DNA of 64,000 nucleotides from Xanthomonas indica (GCF_040529045.1 NZ_CP131914.1:1162501-1226500); one strand, 5' to 3'. Positions 1-8,355 are shown, counted from the stretch's first letter. Made by a program: numbers and translations. Notes: generated by a model not told the origin, from the sequence alone.

Positions 1-441
1 GGATCGAGGCCGGCAACAAGCCGGCTCGAGTGGCGGTAATCTTCAATCCCTCATCTTGTCTACCGTGGCTGCGTGACAGTGCACGGCAGGCAGAGCGATG
101 ATGTGACTCTCGTCACTCTGGTCAAAGCCATCTACACATAATCCTCAGGCATGCCGACCTGAAGAGGTAATGGCTATGCATTAAGCCGTCGTATCTAGAA
201 AGTGAGAAGCGCTGCTCGTGAAGTATCGGTGTGTGCGCCGACGCGCGAGACGCCCACTGGCGGGTAGTCTGAGTGGTGAAGCGATTGCGCTGCGTCTGGC
301 TGGCTGGGTGGGTGGGAAAGTCGTTGATCCGTTGCGATCTAATGTAGTTGCCTATGTGGATATGAGGCTGACAGATTGATCAAGTGTTAAGAGATTGATT
401 CCGAGGAGAGCGGATAAGCCAGGGTTTTAGACGAAGCGGTA
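1..441. other. gene-free left edge
   Basis: No convincing reading frame is visible on either strand. The first 40 bases contain a GC-rich inverted repeat (GCCGGC, ACAA, GCCGGC) that may close a gene lying left of the window. The rest becomes AT-richer towards the cassette that follows, which suggests the island boundary lies within or just left of this stretch. Confidence 0.5.
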
Positions 442-477
442 AAGAGGGGCGGCACAAGCTGCTCTTTTATTATTTTT
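442..477 (+). terminator. Rho-independent terminator-like hairpin
   Basis: A stem of about ten pairs, several of them G-U, with loop ACAA is formed by 444-453 and 458-467 and is followed by a T-rich run (TTTTATTATTTTT). It sits 13 bases before the GTG of the PIN gene, so it could end upstream transcription or act as an attenuator for the cassette. Confidence 0.5.
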
Positions 478-489
478 CATGGGGGCGTA

Positions 490-1923
490 GTGAGAAATCA
501 ATTTCCTGGCTATTACCAGTTAACGCCGGAAGAGTTTAAAGCTCTTTGGCGCGACGCCAAGATAGTATTGGATACAAATGTACTGCTCTATGCCTACAAA
601 ACTCCAAGCCAAGGACGAGAAGCCTTGCTTCAACTTCTTGAGAAACTTAAGGGTAGGATTTGGGTGCCATATCAGGTTGCTATGGAGTTTCAGGTTAATA
701 GGCTTGGAGTTATTGCAGCTGAAAAGAAAAGGATGGATTCTGCTCTGAAAGCGAGCGAAACAGCGCTTGGCGAGATACTCGAAAGCTTGAAGTCATTGGA
801 TCTTGATGCTCGAGAGATTGGCGTGGATGTAGGCGCTCTTCATCGTGATATTGAGACTGCGAGAGGGAGCATCGCGGATGCTCTAAATAAAGCAAAAAGT
901 TCCCAGCCTAACGTTACACATGATGATCCTATCAGAACTAGGATTGACGCAGTACTTGAGGGGGCAGTGGGGTCTGCACCTAAGGATCAGCAGACTCTGG
1001 ATGACGCGTATGAGAGGTGCAAGAGGCGTTATGAATTGCCAATGCCTCCTGGATTTAAGGATGTTGGAAAAAGCATAGAAATAAAAGGCGATGAATACTT
1101 GGTTGATGGAATTAAGTATCAGCGGCAATATGCCGACGCTTTGCTTTGGCTTCAAACACTAGACTTCGTAAAAGCACTTGATGCAAAAGACGTGATTTTT
1201 GTAACTATGGATGTGAAGGAGGATTGGTGGCTTAGGAAGGATGGTATGACTATCGGCCCACACCCAGAGTTGGTAGCTGAAATCAGCAGGATTGGAGGAG
1301 TAGAGCGATTTTGGATGTACACTCTTCCAAAGTTTCTCGAGCAATCTACAAATTATCTTCAGACCTCCCTTTCTGCGCGTGCATTAGAAGAGGTGAATGA
1401 AGTGGCAGTTCGTCAAGCCGCCGTACAACTTCCGATTGAAAGGCAGGTCTTTGGTGGGGCGCGTAGCGATCAATATGGGCGTATGTTTGATTCTGCTGCA
1501 GAAGTTGCCGTGCTTGACTGGCTAATTTCTCAAGGAATAGATGCAGTTCCTAGCGGAAGTCTATTCCCAGATTTGCTAGTACATGACTCAACTGGTCAAT
1601 ATGGCGTTGAAGTTATGCGAATTAGCTCCTTCCCATTGAAGCAAAATAGGCTTCACGTCAAGCTTATTGAGGCGGAGACGTCTGTTAGACGAGGCCGCTT
1701 CGCGTCGGTGACACTAATTCTTGTGGGCGCTTCCGAGCTGATGAAGATGGTTGAAGGGGTGGATGAGTTTTTCCAGACTGAGATATATAGGCCCTTGAAG
1801 AGATTAAGTGAGCTGATGAGGCACGTTGGCATTATCTTTGGTTACGTAGATTCGGGTAATTTTATACAAGTATGCAATCTTGCTCCCGTCTCTTCTTCGG
1901 CCTCTCCATTACATAATATTTGA
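490..1923 (+). CDS. PIN-like nuclease with possible PD-(D/E)XK C-terminal domain
   Basis: First gene of an AT-rich cassette, 477 aa from a GTG preceded by GGGGG. Residues 20-290 resemble the PIN_8/DUF4935 PIN-like family: LDTNVLL (Asp28), an acidic Glu66 in AMEFQ, Asp216 in QYADALLW, and VTMDVKEDWW (Asp241, Glu244, Asp245). PIN domains are metal-dependent ribonucleases. A helical insert (about 80-190) separates the first two acidic clusters, as is usual for this family. After residue 325 a second alpha/beta region carries Glu338, FPDLLV (Asp361) and GVEVMR (Glu374), which looks like a PD-(D/E)XK restriction-type core, but the usual lysine is replaced (EVM), so activity there is uncertain. Cytoplasmic, no membrane segment. 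An antiviral or RNA-processing role is inferred from context only. Confidence 0.75.
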   Translation: MRNQFPGYYQLTPEEFKALWRDAKIVLDTNVLLYAYKTPSQGREALLQLLEKLKGRIWVPYQVAMEFQVNRLGVIAAEKKRMDSALKASETALGEILESLKSLDLDAREIGVDVGALHRDIETARGSIADALNKAKSSQPNVTHDDPIRTRIDAVLEGAVGSAPKDQQTLDDAYERCKRRYELPMPPGFKDVGKSIEIKGDEYLVDGIKYQRQYADALLWLQTLDFVKALDAKDVIFVTMDVKEDWWLRKDGMTIGPHPELVAEISRIGGVERFWMYTLPKFLEQSTNYLQTSLSARALEEVNEVAVRQAAVQLPIERQVFGGARSDQYGRMFDSAAEVAVLDWLISQGIDAVPSGSLFPDLLVHDSTGQYGVEVMRISSFPLKQNRLHVKLIEAETSVRRGRFASVTLILVGASELMKMVEGVDEFFQTEIYRPLKRLSELMRHVGIIFGYVDSGNFIQVCNLAPVSSSASPLHNI

Positions 1924-2062
1924 AGTAATTTATATTTTATTAATTAGGTGGCGCCGTGCGGGTTTATATTCTTGGCGTGTGATGTTGAGTAGGCGCCCTT
2001 TCGAAGATTAAAGCGGTGCCTAAAAGCTTTTCTATTAAGATAAATAGCTTAAGGAGAAAATT

Positions 2063-2923
2063 GTGACCCTGTTTCAGCTCGTTAAGGCAACGCTAGACGT
2101 TCTGTACGGTGAGGCAAAAAGAATATATGGAAATGAAACGGATGTTCGAATCAGTAACGCAATGGCGCAATTGTCGGCTGCTTACACGAATCTTCTATCT
2201 CGGAGCCGCGTTCCGATCAACTATCAGGATCCTGTGATTCGATTTGCATATGTTTATAAGTATGTGGCAGCGCATGGGGACTATGTGTACCAGTCAATCG
2301 AGTTACTTCATGAGAGGGCTGGTGGTCCGTTTCTCCCTAATCGCCTGAGATTGACATGCATTGGTGGTGGTCCTGGTAGTGACCTCATTGCGATGCTGAA
2401 ATTTCTTTCAGACTCTAGTGGAATGGAAGTGGAGAAGGTTACTTGTTACCTCATTGATGGTGAACAAGCTTGGGCAGACACCTGGACAGAGCTTGACGAC
2501 GCTTTCGAACTGCCATTTAGACTTAGCACAAATTTTCAGCGAATAGACGTTGCTCAGCCTGGCTCATGGGTGGATCAACGGAAATTCTTAGACGCAGATA
2601 TATTTACTATTAGCTACTTTGTTTCAGAGGTCATGTCGCTTGACCAGACCGGAGCTGTAACGGATTTCTGGAAAACTGTTTTTGCAAATGCGAAGTCTGG
2701 TGCCCTCTTTTGCTACATCGATAATGGAGCAGATGTTTTCAATGATTATTTTGATAATATTTGGAAGGCCAGCGGGCTGCAACCAGTGATCACCCACGAT
2801 AACGTTAGGATGCTTCCAAGATACGACGAGGAAAAGGGTCATCTAGGAGAATTTCTTGGGAAATTTGGCCAGCAGCCGAAATTGCAATCAATAGTTAGCA
2901 TTCGAATACTGCATAAGCCATGA
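2063..2923 (+). CDS. predicted SAM-dependent methyltransferase of unknown substrate
   Basis: 286 aa from a GTG placed six bases after a clear AAGGAG (2051-2056). Residues 96-112 (RLTCIGGGPGSD) form a Rossmann-type glycine loop typical of SAM binding. Asp132 lies at the end of the next strand, where the ribose-binding acidic residue usually is, and ISYFVSEV (about 183-190) is a plausible motif IV strand. The first 90 residues are helical. I do not recognise the exact family or substrate. The last four bases overlap the AlkB start (ATGA), so the two are translationally coupled. Base composition is AT-rich like its neighbours and unlike the bulk of the window. The 139-base gap before it is also AT-rich, so an internal promoter is possible. 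Confidence 0.65.
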   Translation: MTLFQLVKATLDVLYGEAKRIYGNETDVRISNAMAQLSAAYTNLLSRSRVPINYQDPVIRFAYVYKYVAAHGDYVYQSIELLHERAGGPFLPNRLRLTCIGGGPGSDLIAMLKFLSDSSGMEVEKVTCYLIDGEQAWADTWTELDDAFELPFRLSTNFQRIDVAQPGSWVDQRKFLDADIFTISYFVSEVMSLDQTGAVTDFWKTVFANAKSGALFCYIDNGADVFNDYFDNIWKASGLQPVITHDNVRMLPRYDEEKGHLGEFLGKFGQQPKLQSIVSIRILHKP

Positions 2924-3534
2924 GTGATCTATTTGAATCCAAGAATGGCAATATTCACTTGCCGGTCGAAGGGGCTGAAATTTTACTTATAAAGGATTTT
3001 TTGACTGAAACAGATGCTAGTATGCTCTTTGAGACTCTGTTGGCCGGCACTAATTGGCGGCAAGAATCAGTGGTTGTTTGGGGGAAAAGTCATCAACAAC
3101 CCCGCCTAGTGGCCTGGATGGGAGATCATTCATATACTTATTCGGGTCTTTTACTGCGGCCAGAACCATGGGCTGAAGACCTTAAGTCTGTTAAGGCAAA
3201 GATTGAGCTCGAAGCTGGCTCAAATTTCAACAGTGCTCTTCTGAATCTATACCGAAACGGTCTTGATCGAATGGCCGCTCACAGTGACGACGAAGTTGAA
3301 CTCGGGCCCCGTCCGATAATTGCTTCCCTAAGCTTGGGGGCAACACGAAGAATCCGTTTTTTGCCTAAGAATAAGAATTCAATATATAAAGCCTTTTCTC
3401 TGGATCTGCCTAACGGTTGTCTACTTCTAATGAAGGGGGAGACGCAGAAGAACTGGTTGCACGAAATTCCAAAGGAGTCAAAGCTCATAAATCCGCGGAT
3501 TAACATAACTTTTAGGAAGGTGAGGCCGTGGTGA
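2920..3534 (+). CDS. AlkB-family 2-oxoglutarate/Fe(II) dioxygenase
   Basis: 204 aa, start ATG overlapping the upstream stop. All AlkB catalytic residues are present: HSDDE gives the iron ligands His121 and Asp123, WLHEIPK gives the third ligand His181, and PRINITFR carries the 2-oxoglutarate-binding Arg193 and Arg199. NLYRNG (109-114) matches the NxYxxG strand typical of AlkB and ALKBH2/3. Known members oxidatively remove methyl groups from alkylated DNA or RNA bases. Length is normal for the family. Coupling to a methyltransferase and a PIN nuclease is unusual, since ordinary alkB sits with ada-type repair genes. That suggests a dedicated nucleic-acid modification, erasure and cleavage function, which is inference. 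It may equally be a horizontally acquired repair gene. Confidence 0.88.
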   Translation: MSDLFESKNGNIHLPVEGAEILLIKDFLTETDASMLFETLLAGTNWRQESVVVWGKSHQQPRLVAWMGDHSYTYSGLLLRPEPWAEDLKSVKAKIELEAGSNFNSALLNLYRNGLDRMAAHSDDEVELGPRPIIASLSLGATRRIRFLPKNKNSIYKAFSLDLPNGCLLLMKGETQKNWLHEIPKESKLINPRINITFRKVRPW

Positions 3535-3560
3535 GTTGATTTATTTTGAAGAGTGTAGAC

Positions 3561-3876
3561 CAGAAAGTGCACTCCCTTTATGTAAGTTTGACCTTAAGAA
3601 ATTGGTGGATCGCGTAGGGTTCGTTGTAACGGCCGCGCCGGCCTTGCTTGCCTTGGGTGCGGGCCTTGAACAGGAATCAGCGCGCACTTTCTGACACAGT
3701 GTGATTCTGCAGCAGTCCCTGATCGGTCGGCATACACAATCCTCAAATTCACTGATGCTAGAAGGGGACTACAGCGGCCATACTCCGAGCGTTGCGATGC
3801 TTCTTCGCCCACGGAAAGCACGCTTTGATCGGGGAAACAAGGGTCAGGGGGAACAAGGGTCAGAGTGCGCTTTCCT
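3561..3876. repeat. short element flanked by imperfect inverted repeats
   Basis: The left end (3561-3574, CAGAAAGTGCACTC) is nearly the reverse complement of the right end (3862-3876). A third copy of the arm lies at about 3682-3693. Just inside the right end two copies of GGGGAACAAGGGTCAG stand in tandem (about 3831-3847 and 3848-3863), the first with one extra A. No transposase is encoded inside. GGGTCAGAGTGCNCTTTC-type ends accompany REP-associated transposase remnants in this bacterial group, from memory. It marks the right border of the AT-rich cassette. Confidence 0.45.
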
Positions 3877-3928
3877 GTAGTGCTATTGGCCTTCACAGCT
3901 TAGTCAATTGCGTACTGGAGAAAGCACT

Positions 3929-4438
3929 GTGCTCAGTCTAGAAAGTCCGCGCTGGTCCGAGCTTCAGCACGCCTATGGCACAGCAGGCGATATCCCAGCG
4001 CTGTTGGGGCTGCTACAGACGGTGCCTTCATCCGAGGATGGATCGGAACCGTGGCTCACCTTGTGGAGCGCGCTTGCGCATCAGGGCGACGTCTATTCGG
4101 CTTCCTTCGCCGCCGTGCCGCATGTCGTCCATGCATTGGCACGTGCACCCGAAAAGGCCGATCACGGGTACTTCCAGTTCCCTGCCTGGGTCGAGATCTG
4201 CCGCGCGAAAAGCCAGGTCGAGATCCCCGAGGATCTTCGGGCCGCCTACGTGCATTCCCTCGCTCAACTCCCCTCCTTGGTTGCGGCTGCGTCCTCTCGC
4301 GCCTGGGACCCGGAGTTTCTTGCCTGCGCTCTAGCCGCGGTCGCCGCGGCGAAGGGGCAGTACGCGGTCGCGGAGGCCGTCCTTGAGCTCACGTCCGACG
4401 TCGCCGAGGAGTTCATGGAGTGGTTCTTGACGCGGTGA
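3929..4438 (+). CDS. small conserved-looking protein, possibly immunity-like
   Basis: 169 aa. I prefer the GTG at 3929 because GGAG (3917-3920) lies eight bases upstream; the same frame also opens at a TTG at 3908. The protein is cytoplasmic and mostly helical, with Trp/His-rich motifs near the N-terminus (SPRWSELQHAYG, LWSALAHQGDVYSASFAAVP) and alanine-rich helices later, resembling short HEAT-like repeat proteins. Similar sequences, as I recall them, occur as orphan or immunity-type genes near polymorphic toxins, but no toxin partner adjoins it here. Base composition is back to the high GC of the chromosome. Function unknown. Confidence 0.6.
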   Translation: MLSLESPRWSELQHAYGTAGDIPALLGLLQTVPSSEDGSEPWLTLWSALAHQGDVYSASFAAVPHVVHALARAPEKADHGYFQFPAWVEICRAKSQVEIPEDLRAAYVHSLAQLPSLVAAASSRAWDPEFLACALAAVAAAKGQYAVAEAVLELTSDVAEEFMEWFLTR

Positions 4439-4445
4439 CGCGTGC

Positions 4446-5171
4446 TCAACCACTTGCGGCAGTGTCTTGCCGGTTCGCTTCACCAAGCAGTTGCTCGTAT
4501 GTCTGCACGCGAACGCGCAATCGGATCAGGTGCCAGGAAAGTGCGTAAGCGAACAGCAGCGGGAACGCGAGAACGCTTTGCATGATCGTGATCTTGCTCA
4601 AGATGCTCCAGTCACCTCAGTGCCAGTCCTTGAACTGCAGATAGAGGGCAAGCAGCACTGGCATGATCCCGAGCTTTTCCATTCCGCCGGTGAACAAGCC
4701 CAGGCGCTCATGCATGTTCGTCCGGCGGTCGCGCATGAAGGTCTCGCGTTGACGGCGATGCTCAAGCGGAAACGCGCGTAGTGCCGTGACGATGTCCTAG
4801 TACTGAACAAACTCCTGCTCCATCTGCTCTGCATGCTTGGCATGTGGATGCCTAACGCCAGGCAGCTCACGCTTGAGCTGCGAAATGGCGGCTATTGCAA
4901 AGCCAATGAGCTCGATGGTGACTCCCGTTGCCGCACAGATGAACCCGGCCTTGCCATCCAGCACAGTGCCGAACAACATGCCAAACCCCGCGCCCAACAA
5001 GCCAATGACGAAACTCCACCGCTCCACTGGGCCAGCGCGGTTCTGCTCGGTCACTTGCGAGTAGTGGCTCATTACCGCGGCGAGCCACGTAAAGCTGAGC
5101 GCGTTGACTGCCGCACCGTCTTCGGGATGCTTAGCAGGCGCTGCGGGCACTTCCTCCATTGCGTTCGCCAT
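4446..5171 (-). pseudogene. multi-span membrane protein gene with two in-frame stops
   Basis: Starting at the ATG at 5171 (weak SD AAGGTAGAG), one minus-strand frame runs 241 codons but is interrupted by TAG at 4797-4799 and TGA at 4617-4619, with no frameshift. Protein-like sequence continues across both stops: two membrane helices in the first part, a charged loop (HRRQRETFMRDRRTNMHERLG) and a third helix between the stops, and a fourth helix (IMQSVLAFPLLFAYALSWHL) after the second. Each stop is one transition away from a sense codon (CAG to TAG, TGG to TGA). The simplest reading is a decaying gene. A truncated 124-residue product could still be made. The family was not recognised. Confidence 0.6.
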
Positions 5172-5339
5172 GTCTCTACCTTCGAGCGTCCAGCTAAGGC
5201 TGTCTGCAGCAAGTATTCCGCAGCCACTGGCATCGCGCCAGAGCAATCCGGTTGCCCAATGCAAGGTCTACAAATCGCTATTGACACGCATGGAGTGCAG
5301 TAGCAATCTCCACTTCAAGGAGCGTCGAAACTCCTCTAA

Positions 5340-5530
5340 GAGCGGTACCCACCTCCGAAAAACCGGTGGGTTTTTTGTGCCCGAAGCTTGGGCGCAGGCC
5401 GACGCAATGCCTGCGTCGGGAGGGCGGCTAATACAACACCCTTCGGGGAAATACGCCCGCCGGCTCTTAGCGGTTTCGAACCTCCCGACTTCCCGTCCGC
5501 CATGCGTGGCGGACGGACCCCTTCATGGAA
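5340..5530 (+). ncRNA. structured leader RNA resembling phage C4 antisense RNA
   Basis: The stretch before the XAC0095-family gene is packed with hairpins. CCCACC/GGTGGG followed by T6 (5348-5376) looks like a terminator. CCGACGCA/TGCGTCGG is a perfect eight-pair stem (5399-5419). CCC-TTCG-GGG lies near 5440. CCGTCCGCC/GGCGGACGG lies near 5502-5525. GTCGGGAGG (5415-5423) can instead pair with CCTCCCGAC (5481-5489), a perfect nine-base match that excludes the second stem. GGTTTCGAACC resembles a tRNA T-arm. Alternating stems plus the early T-run hairpin fit C4-type phage regulatory RNAs, which I recall being common in proteobacterial prophages. Its target is not apparent here. Confidence 0.45.
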
Positions 5531-5543
5531 CGAGGAGGCAACG

Positions 5544-6143
5544 ATGGCGCACGACCGTTTGGAGGACGACGACATGCCCGGCTATTTCCTGCCGGAGGAC
5601 CGCCAGTTCCGGCTGGCGAAGCTGCGCGATCACGTGCGCTTCCTGGTCCGGCTGGCGCAGCCGCGCACGCAGGCCGAGGAGCGCGCCGCCGAACCCAAGG
5701 TGCGCATGGGCGAACTGGCGCTCTGCCTGGAACTGTTGGCCGAGCAAGTGGATCTGGTGCTGGACGCGCTGTCCTATCCCGCCCAGCGGACCGACAAGAC
5801 CCGTGGCACTTGGTCCGATGCCACTGTCCAGGCAGCAGCGGATGCTGGCAGCGGCACGTTCCGCGTGACGCAGCAGCAGATCGACAGGCTCACGCAACTG
5901 GCTGAGACCGTCTCGGCCAATGCCCGGATGGCGGCGGTCGGCGATACGTCCGCGCACGCCGGCCAGACATTACCGGAGGCGGGTAAAACCCTCAGCGATG
6001 CAGTAAGCGCGATGCAGGCCCTGTTGCTGCAGATCGAGCGCCAGCCGCTGCACGCACCAACGCCCAATGGTGTGCGCGAGGAGCGGGCGGTCTATGCGGT
6101 GGAGCCGAACGCGCCGCCTGCGGGAGGCGGGCGGCTGCATTGA
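5544..6143 (+). CDS. XAC0095-family protein
   Basis: 199 aa. The start is the ATG at 5544 after GAGGAGG; the frame is open further upstream but that part is the structured leader. The N-terminal part (MPGYFLPEDRQFRLAKLRDHV and the following RLAQPRTQAEE and MGELALCLELLAEQVDLVLD) is the conserved XAC0095 domain, while the C-terminal half (DRLTQLAETVSANARM onwards) is helical and variable. The family is named after X. citri XAC0095, whose neighbour XAC0096 is a listed substrate of the type IV killing system. Here too the gene lies tail to tail with a XVIPCD effector (29-base gap). Biochemical function is unknown. No signal or membrane segment. Confidence 0.75.
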   Translation: MAHDRLEDDDMPGYFLPEDRQFRLAKLRDHVRFLVRLAQPRTQAEERAAEPKVRMGELALCLELLAEQVDLVLDALSYPAQRTDKTRGTWSDATVQAAADAGSGTFRVTQQQIDRLTQLAETVSANARMAAVGDTSAHAGQTLPEAGKTLSDAVSAMQALLLQIERQPLHAPTPNGVREERAVYAVEPNAPPAGGGRLH

Positions 6144-6171
6144 TCCGGCGCGGTCGGGGTCATGCTGGCCG

Positions 6172-8355
6172 CTACGCGTGGCGCACCGTAGCATGTTGCT
6201 CTTGGCCGCGTTGCTGCTCTTGAACCTGCGCCTGCGCGTGTTCTTGTGCCAGACGTTGATTGACCACTTCAAGTTGAGCGAAGCTCTCTTGCACAGGCCG
6301 TTGCGCTGCTTCCACAGTCGGCATGTGCGCATACAACTTCGCAGGGTCTTTCAAGTCGCCCTGGACGACGATGAGGTTCTGTGCATCTGGCAGTTTGGGA
6401 GTCTTTTCACTCAGCAAGACGTGATCAACGCGGGTCAGTCCATTGTCCTTGGCTAGCGTGAGAAGGCTCGCTGTCATGCGCTCGCTGGTTGCGTCGAAGC
6501 TTCGGCCGTTTCGCTGGTCGATCTCTGCAACCTTGGTCTTGATCTGCTCATGTAGGGCATAGTCCGCATGGACCGGCATTGCAGGAGAAAGAGCGCCGCG
6601 GTCGCCGGGCACGCTTGGCAAGCGTTCTTGCGCCCGCTCGGCTGGCGTCATCCACTTCTCGATCTGGGGAGTCCCTTTCAACTCACCCGAAATGGGGTCC
6701 CGCTCGATGTTGACGCGCGCCCACTTGGTGTCGACATTGAGTCGCTGTGTAGCGACGTCAAAGTGCTCATCCAGGATTCTCTCGGCGGTAGCCTTGGCCT
6801 GCTCTTCCCACATGTTCTGCGGCGCCCAGTGGCCACGCTCGTTGACGGCTAGCTGGAGACGAGAGGTGATCAAGGGTTCTGGATTGCCGAATTGCTCTCT
6901 GGCGATGCCTTTGACCGAGGCTTTGATCTCGAAGATTTCCCAACGCTCGCTGGTTGGGTTGAACGCGGCGATGTCGTTGCCATGCCCGGAGTTGTTCTGA
7001 ATTGGAACCAGGTCACGGTAGCCGCCACGCGCCAGATCGTGGGACACGATTGCTTCGCCGATATCACCTATCTCTTTCGTGCCAAGCGAAGAAAGCTCTC
7101 GTGAGCCGATCGATTTGGTAAGGGCTTGATGAAAAGACACGCCGCCATCGAACATGGTGACATCGTGTCTGGCCAGATATCCCAATTCTTTTGGTGCCAG
7201 TGCGCCGCTTTGCAGTAAGCCATTGAGATCGCCGGACTTGCGTAGCCCTTCGACGAGTTCTCGTAGTTCGCCCTGGCTGCGCTTCATGCCAGCCAGGCCG
7301 CTGAACATCAGATCGGCGCCGCCTTGTTCCAGTGGCGAGCGCCCCTGGACGCGACGGGCGTCCCGGGCAAGCTCGATCAGTTCCTCCGCCAACTCTCCTG
7401 CTGCGTGCCGCTCGACGCGGCCAGCCACGCGTCCCGCGGCTGGCGCTAAATCGTCTGCGATGTCGGCGGCCTCGGCGACCTTGGCCAGCTTCGTGAGCTT
7501 GGTGGCAGGAACAAACGTGGCGATGATCTCGACGGCCGCTGCGCCTTTGGCTTCGCCCAGATACTCCTGTTCCTTGCCCTCTCGGGTTGCTTTCTCTAAT
7601 CCGGCTTCCCACTCGTTCCAGGCGCCAACGGCGGCTCTGGAAATGTCGTTGAAGGGTTTACTGGGGTCGTGATACGCATCTGAGGCATAGATGGCGGCAG
7701 CGCCGATCACGAGATTTCGGAAATTTGTGTCGGTACCAAACCGGTGCGCGAATTTGGCCAGATCGACCGTCTCGCCAATCATGTTCAGCCCATGACCGGT
7801 GGCGCCCTTCATAGCCCCGTAGTACTCCTGGGCATTGTCGCTACCGCGCGCAGCAAGCTCTCCTGCGGCGCGTTCCAGGTAGTCGTTCGATGGGTTGTTC
7901 TTTGCGCCTTCTGCCCATTGTCTTGCGGCGACCAGGTTGTCGCTGATCTGCTTGTCCGTCCATGCAATGCCGTCGCTCGCCGCTTGCGTCACACGGGTAG
8001 CGGCGGTTTGCAGTGGGGCCTGGACGTAATCCTCGAAGCCGCGTTCAATCCATGATTCGTTGACATTCGCCTTGTCCAGCGCGTCGGCGAGCCGTGCGGC
8101 GTCTGGCGAAGGTAGCCGGCGCGTGATGGCATCGATCAGTGGCCCGACCTGGGCTTGGCCTTCCGGAGTGGCATAAGCAGGGGACGCGGTCAGGTCCGCT
8201 ACCAATCCTCGCGCATCCAGTCCATCAACTGATTGATGAAGAAGGATGAGGCGCTGGGCCTGATAAGCCGTTAGATCCACATGACCATTGGCGTCTGTCG
8301 CCTGGGCCAAGGCAACGAGATCAGCGGTGCGACCAGCGTGCGGCGTATCGTTCAT
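6172..8355 (-). CDS. X-T4SS antibacterial effector with XVIPCD and PD-(D/E)XK nuclease motif
   Basis: 727 aa. The C-terminus (about 596-727) is a typical XVIPCD: HADYALHEQIKTKV, then SFDATSERMTASLLTLAKD, VDHVLLSEKT, LIVVQGDLKDPA, AHMPTVEAA, and a Gln-rich tail. That domain is known to bind VirD4 and direct toxins into the Xanthomonas type IV secretion system for delivery into rival bacteria. Residues 425-480 contain LGTKEIGDIGEAIV (Glu434), GHGNDIAAF (Asp461) and WEIFEIKAS (Glu476, Lys478), the D-(x)n-E-x-K arrangement of PD-(D/E)XK nucleases, so DNA cleavage is the likely toxic activity (inferred). Residues 190-310 include small hydrophobic helices as in other such effectors. AAAGGA precedes the ATG. 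It follows its probable immunity gene by 24 bases. No T4SS genes lie in this window. Confidence 0.9.
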   Translation of the reverse strand: MNDTPHAGRTADLVALAQATDANGHVDLTAYQAQRLILLHQSVDGLDARGLVADLTASPAYATPEGQAQVGPLIDAITRRLPSPDAARLADALDKANVNESWIERGFEDYVQAPLQTAATRVTQAASDGIAWTDKQISDNLVAARQWAEGAKNNPSNDYLERAAGELAARGSDNAQEYYGAMKGATGHGLNMIGETVDLAKFAHRFGTDTNFRNLVIGAAAIYASDAYHDPSKPFNDISRAAVGAWNEWEAGLEKATREGKEQEYLGEAKGAAAVEIIATFVPATKLTKLAKVAEAADIADDLAPAAGRVAGRVERHAAGELAEELIELARDARRVQGRSPLEQGGADLMFSGLAGMKRSQGELRELVEGLRKSGDLNGLLQSGALAPKELGYLARHDVTMFDGGVSFHQALTKSIGSRELSSLGTKEIGDIGEAIVSHDLARGGYRDLVPIQNNSGHGNDIAAFNPTSERWEIFEIKASVKGIAREQFGNPEPLITSRLQLAVNERGHWAPQNMWEEQAKATAERILDEHFDVATQRLNVDTKWARVNIERDPISGELKGTPQIEKWMTPAERAQERLPSVPGDRGALSPAMPVHADYALHEQIKTKVAEIDQRNGRSFDATSERMTASLLTLAKDNGLTRVDHVLLSEKTPKLPDAQNLIVVQGDLKDPAKLYAHMPTVEAAQRPVQESFAQLEVVNQRLAQEHAQAQVQEQQRGQEQHATVRHA

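Noticed and set aside
3594-3896. Minus-strand 100-residue frame next to the AlkB gene
   Set aside because: Lies inside the repeat element, with no ribosome site and no protein family resemblance.
4467-4781. Plus-strand 104-residue frame
   Set aside because: It is antisense to the interrupted membrane-protein gene, whose membrane helices are clear.
5388-5543. N-terminal extension of the XAC0095 protein
   Set aside because: This part is the structured leader; the ribosome site GAGGAGG and the conserved domain place the start at 5544.
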